64,000 nt of DNA. Origin: Hetaerina americana. Its lineage: Eukaryota > Arthropoda > Insecta > Odonata > Calopterygidae. Of the stretch, positions 59,824 to 64,000 are shown piece by piece. The position numbers and the translations under genes were made by a program. The notes under the pieces are model-generated. The model was not told the DNA's origin. It searched no databases and saw only the letters and a list, made by a program, of their open reading frames with translations. The stretch lies in NCBI GenBank assembly GCA_022747635.1, contig JAKTNV010000023.1, positions 924,001 to 988,000 on the forward strand. Direction: 5' to 3'. Numbering within the stretch: position 1 is the first letter of the stretch; each line of letters begins with the position of its first letter.

Positions 59824-62800
59824 CTACTCAAAGTTCTGTCTATAGCTTACCGATATTAACTTTTCTGATTTTTTAGTAACGTTATTGTTTTCAAAGGCCT
59901 CATCTTGAGTTCTTTTTCGGGGGAGTCTATAATGACCCAACGCAAGCGTATTTATTCCGTCTTCACAAGTGTAACGTTTATCATCGAATTCGTCTAGTGT
60001 CTTCATTTGCATGGTGTAAAGCTGATGCATTTTACTCCTAATAACATTCATCTTTTGAAATGCTATCGAGTTTTCCAGGAGGCCGCGTACGTAGTCTTCA
60101 AATTTTAGACAATTTTCTATCACCGCTCTTATTATACCCTTTCCTCTGTTTTCCTCCTTTTCATCTTTTACCTTAAACGAATAGAGCTTGCTTTGTAATC
60201 CTTCAAATCCTGCAAAAGTTTCCCGTCACATTCGTCTTTGAATTTACCATCTTTCATTTGAATTTATCACTTTTTCGTTTCTTTCGGAGTAGCAGGGGTG
60301 ATTCTTTGGATAATTTGAAGTATCGAACACGTCGTTATCTACCATATCCTCGTTTATATCGTAACTTTTAATGCTGTAAATCAGGCTATCGGTGTCCGTA
60401 TAAGCGAGTGATATTCTTTCTCCGTATTTGGGTGGCATTATTTTATCGTGAAAATCGCACATTAACGTTTTACTTAGATTTAGGACGCAGAATCCGATAT
60501 ATTTAGGCTTGTTTATATTGATGATGGCCTTACGCATGTTAAATTTTACTAAAGACTCGCGCAAATTTTTTTCTATCCAAAAATGGTCATTTGTTAATTA
60601 GTTTCTGTAGTATTTTTCGTTTGACACTAATTCCACATACTTACGTTTCCTTTCATTCTCCATAGTCTTACTAAATAACGCGTTATTCATTAATTTTTAG
60701 AAATCTTTCTCAAAATCATATTCGGCCATTTTTCTTTTTTCAGTGTTTAAGTAAATATAGGTCTTTAACCAAGGTGATTGACTAAATTTGATGATTAAAC
60801 CTTTTTGAGTATGATCCGTAGTTCTAAGGTAATTTTAAAATTCACATAATGTATCACGTATTTCGTATTTTATTCAAGCGTTGTTAGCAGTTTTTTTGCC
60901 GTTTGGGGGTGTCGTTTTTCGGGCAAAGGGGTAGATCGGAATGCGTATCGTGTAGCGTATTTGGGTACTCGAGATACACTTCGAGAATATATCCCACTCC
61001 ACTTTGATCGGAAATGTTGTTTACATCTAAGTTTTCTATTTCTTCTGGTGATAATCATTTGAAATTCGAGTGGGAGTGGACGAGACGAGGCCCACCCGCA
61101 CAGATTGTTCGCGTCCAAATACGTTAGGTATGATGTACTAAGTTTGGGTCGTGAGCCTCCATGTACTTATTATTTGATTCGCAGTATCTTTTTCAGCATT
61201 GTGAAATGCCACCACTGATTCCATTCTACATCATTAGTAACTCATCGTAATCTGTTAAGAGTTCTAATTCAACACCGGTATGCTTCAGCATCTAGTCGAA
61301 CGTCAACCCTGGAGCAGTAAAGTACCACACAGGATCGAGTTTGTAGGCGCTGTAACACATATCGCGAAAATTTTCAAGTCAAGAGCGTTAGTCACTTTTT
61401 AAATAAACGTCACTGTAGTAACCCAATGTGTTACAATTAAATATCTCCCATACCGTACTCGCATGTTTGTAATATTAATCGGAAATTTCATTGTGTCAGA
61501 CGATTGTAAAACATTTCCTTTGCTGGTAGTGCGCGCTCATTAAGTCGATCTTTTGAATCGGTATAATTGTATGGATAAGACCCCTCTAACGGGTCACTAA
61601 ATGTGGTCTCTCTCCGAATGTATTTTTCGTGTTTTTAAAGATGCTTAAATTTACGACTAGTGATGTTAGCGACGCTGACAGGAAGCGGCATGTATCGATG
61701 AATCTAATGCTATATATCCTCGATAGATTTCGCGAAAGAGATGTACTTTTTCTCCGTGTTTGCGATTACGAAAATGTTTTTTTAATCGTAGTAAAGTTCG
61801 CGAAATAGAAAATGACCATCATATGAGGAGAGGTTGTAAATGAATTCACGTAGAAAATTAGGCATTTTTTACTGTAGGTTACAGAAAGAGTGCGCGGGGC
61901 CCCTTTACTTCCATGACAGGTGATCGTGATCTCTTACTCCATCTTCACCTAATTTTGTCTCGCATTTGTATCAATCAGTAGCATTTTGAGAACTCCACTC
62001 TTCACCCTGAGTCAAGATCATTTGGATTGCAGTATTATAAAGTTTGAACACTTTCTCGGGCTCTAGTTTCATACGTTGAATAAAAACACGCGCCGCGTTT
62101 GGAACTCGATAAAGTATGGGTTCTTCGCAACCGTTCGGTGTAACTAAAACAGCAGAAGCTGAATGGCTCATGTTTTTGCATCGTCTGTGTATATGATGTG
62201 CTAGAAGATGGCATTCAAATTGGCGTAGATCACATAGGGTTCCCGGAAAGAATGATTAACGTTGGTGAATTTTAAAGTCTTACTTTCATCGTCCGGTAGA
62301 ACGATTGTACTCGGCTTGCCTGTATCTTTGCATAGCTTCCGATGTTCTTCTAGACTACGCTCATTCTGGTAATGTGTGAGACAACGTTTACAGACATATA
62401 CTCTCTTGGTGTTTCGTAATTCGGGAGCGTATGTCTTTCAAAATTTCGAATCCAACAATAGTGAGCCGTTGTTTCATTAGTAATGTACAGTAAGTCTCTA
62501 TGGTTAGGTAGCTCATGACTGACAATTTTTAAAAGATATATAAAGTTCTTATCTTGGAGACCGAAAATGTTAATCGATATGTTGTTAAGTCGTTCCAACT
62601 TGATAAAATATTTCTTATCAACTGGGTATTGAATACAGTCCCAATCGTAGCCCTCGTGAAATTATCTGGAATTGTATTTGGAAATTCGTTGGGGGTTACG
62701 GTCTATTTTTTTTGCCCATATGGCACACTTAAAGCAGTATTCACCATTTTTTACGTTGATAACCGAAGTCGTATTTCTTATTTCTTATTCCTTAACCTTT

Positions 62801-63142
62801 AGCCTCAAATTGGGACTTTCCTTTTAAAAGTTTAGATAATGTCTCGTTTACAATTTGATTTAACTTATCAACAAGCACGACTCGTCTATTTTTAGTCTTA
62901 AATGAAGTATCTAGCGCTTCGTTTTCCCCCTTTCGAAATTTGCAAATTAATACAAGGATATATTTTATGGCGTTGTTCTTCCTTACCTGCTCGTCAATTT
63001 TCTCCATCAGAGAATTTTTTGTACTATCAGGAAGAGTGACTACGTCTTGAACATCTTCCTCTGGCGTTATCCAAAAAGTTTTCAGTCTTGACCCGATTGC
63101 TGATTTTATCTCGGTAAATCCCCTTCCTAATTGTATTATCAC
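59824..63142 (-). pseudogene. Protein-primed DNA polymerase B (pPolB), multiply broken
   Basis: Replicates Polinton DNA from a terminal protein. From the right: an N-terminal frame 63142-62792 ends KGKSQFEAKG. VINVKNGEYCFKCAIWA lies near 62740, LNNISINIFGLQDKNF at 62590, and a zinc-finger-like YVCKRCLTHYQNERSLEEH near 62370. The exonuclease I site near 62230 reads PYVIYANLN where DFE or DIE is expected. Later come SAYKLDPVWYFTAPGLTF near 61330, palm motif A YLDANNLCGWA at about 61120, motif C YTDTDSLIY near 60400 and the C-terminal FDDKRYTCEDGINTLALGHY near 59950. Stops and shifts occur throughout. A span of about 1100 codons is normal for the family. Confidence 0.92.
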
Positions 63143-63399
63143 ATAAGTCTATGTTCGTTAGTGTTTTCGTGGGGTAATGCTTCGTCCATTTTCTAATATA
63201 TTTCGCAATATTGACAATATCGTCTACCTTGTTCAATGTCTAGAACACCTTTCATCCTTTCAAAAGTCAGAAGATCATCAATTGTATCATTTTCATAAAA
63301 TACTCGTACGTAAATTTTAGCCAGTGATTCTTTAAGTTTATCAGCGGTGTTAATTTTTCCACATTGGAAACGATTAAGTATTTCATGAATGTTGGACAT
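63027..63399 (-). pseudogene. Upstream extension or separate small ORF before pPolB
   Basis: Two overlapping frames start at 63399 (MSNIHEILNRFQCGKINTAD) and 63236. They overlap the pPolB N-terminal frame and may be its natural start or a separate early gene. No motif is recognised. Confidence 0.4.
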
Positions 63400-64000
63400 G
63401 TTGTTAGTGTGTGTAATACATTAGGAATTGAGAATTGAGATCATTATAATGTGAAAACAATGCTGATACCAACTTGGGGAATGTCTATATTGATACGGTG
63501 TAAGTGCATGCACAGTTCTTTTAAGTATCTAATATATTTTAACAAGGAGAATTTTTTCATAATGAATTAAAATCTTAACTGCTTCTCTCCTCGTTTTATT
63601 ATAACCGTGCACGGATTTTTCGAGATTCAAGGGATAAAGGTATAATGTTCTTATTTCTATGTCGACCAATCTTAAGTATGCTTTTTGAAATTTGGTTTAA
63701 TGCTAAACAAAACATTGAATCTATCTTTATCATACTTGTTTATACTGTTAATAGTTGTCAAGTTATTAAGGTATTGTGAGGTAATTCTTTTAAGTAGTGT
63801 ATTAAAAATTGTACTATATGTGTTGTTTCTTTTTTAAGATTAATGAAAAGTTATATGCAGGTAAATTAGCTTTTTGGTTGAAACAGAATATTAAAAATAA
63901 AAAAATATAATTAATAATTTTCATGCTCAACCGAATAACGTCTCTTTCTGTTTATAATCATATCTTCAACGTTCACAGGCTTTCTATAATGCAAAACTCT
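63400..64000. other. AT-rich sequence beyond the last Polinton gene
   Basis: No gene is visible. It may include the Polinton terminal region, but it does not match the 98-bp repeats or other sequence at the left edge, so the terminal inverted repeat cannot be confirmed here. Confidence 0.4.

Larger units (their letters stand above)
49871..63420. mobile_element. Decayed Polinton/Maverick, outer limits uncertain
   Basis: Polintons are self-synthesising, virus-like DNA transposons of 15-20 kb. The diagnostic set is present here: protein-primed DNA polymerase B, DDE integrase with chromodomain, FtsK/HerA-type packaging ATPase, adenain-like protease and double-jelly-roll capsid protein, all on the minus strand. 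One opposite-strand ORF lies at the left edge. I could not find the terminal inverted repeats. The left end is presumably near the 98-bp repeats and the right end near or beyond 64000. A mariner insertion adds 1.3 kb. Nearly all genes are broken, so the copy cannot replicate itself. Confidence 0.9.

Noticed and set aside
63400..64000. Right terminal inverted repeat of the Polinton
   Set aside because: No match to the left edge could be seen, so no terminus is claimed.

Overview
This window looks like nuclear DNA of an arthropod, most likely a hexapod with a large, repeat-rich genome. The evidence is one exon of an animal plexin gene split by introns, long (TA)n microsatellites, tRNA-derived SINEs, and several eukaryotic transposon groups: mariner, CR1/Jockey-like, RTE-like and Tx1-like LINEs, Penelope and Polinton/Maverick. 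I cannot name the species. No bacterial-type operons, rRNA genes or CRISPR arrays are visible.

Layout. 1-9.1 kb is a graveyard of LINE, mariner, Penelope and SINE copies mixed with (TA)n arrays. It includes a LINE (6.93-9.11 kb) into which a 5'-truncated copy of the same family inserted backwards with a 6-bp target duplication. 9.1-13.2 kb is mostly unassigned. 13.3-18.0 kb, minus strand, is the 5' part of a Tx1-like LINE (ORF1 with a zinc knuckle, ORF2 endonuclease and start of RT) joined to the 3' part of an RTE-like LINE. 18.68-18.94 kb is a long hairpin with a tRNA-type B box in its loop. 19.6-21.8 kb is a shuffled RTE copy. 22.4-23.2 kb is an internally deleted mariner. 23.2-45.1 kb is mostly plain intronic or intergenic DNA. 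It holds the only recognisable host gene, a plexin A-type first coding exon at 31.6-32.9 kb on the minus strand, with a complete SINE with target duplication at 26.0 kb in its probable first intron. 45.1-48.9 kb holds two RTE copies head to head, forming an inverted repeat with arms of about 1.4 kb.

49.9-64 kb is a decayed Polinton (Maverick), the most substantial system here. On the minus strand, right to left, it has protein-primed DNA polymerase B, packaging ATPase, a small basic PX-like protein, a small conserved protein, chromodomain DDE integrase, a small ORF, a penton-like minor capsid protein, a small pVI-like capsid protein, double-jelly-roll major capsid protein, adenain-like protease and two unnamed ORFs. 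Almost every gene carries stops or frameshifts. The major capsid gene is split by a mariner with perfect 30-bp inverted repeats. At the left edge one opposite-strand ORF (50173-50754) remains open, with a TATA box and insect-type initiator at canonical spacing and a poly(A) signal right after the stop. It is the best candidate for something undescribed.
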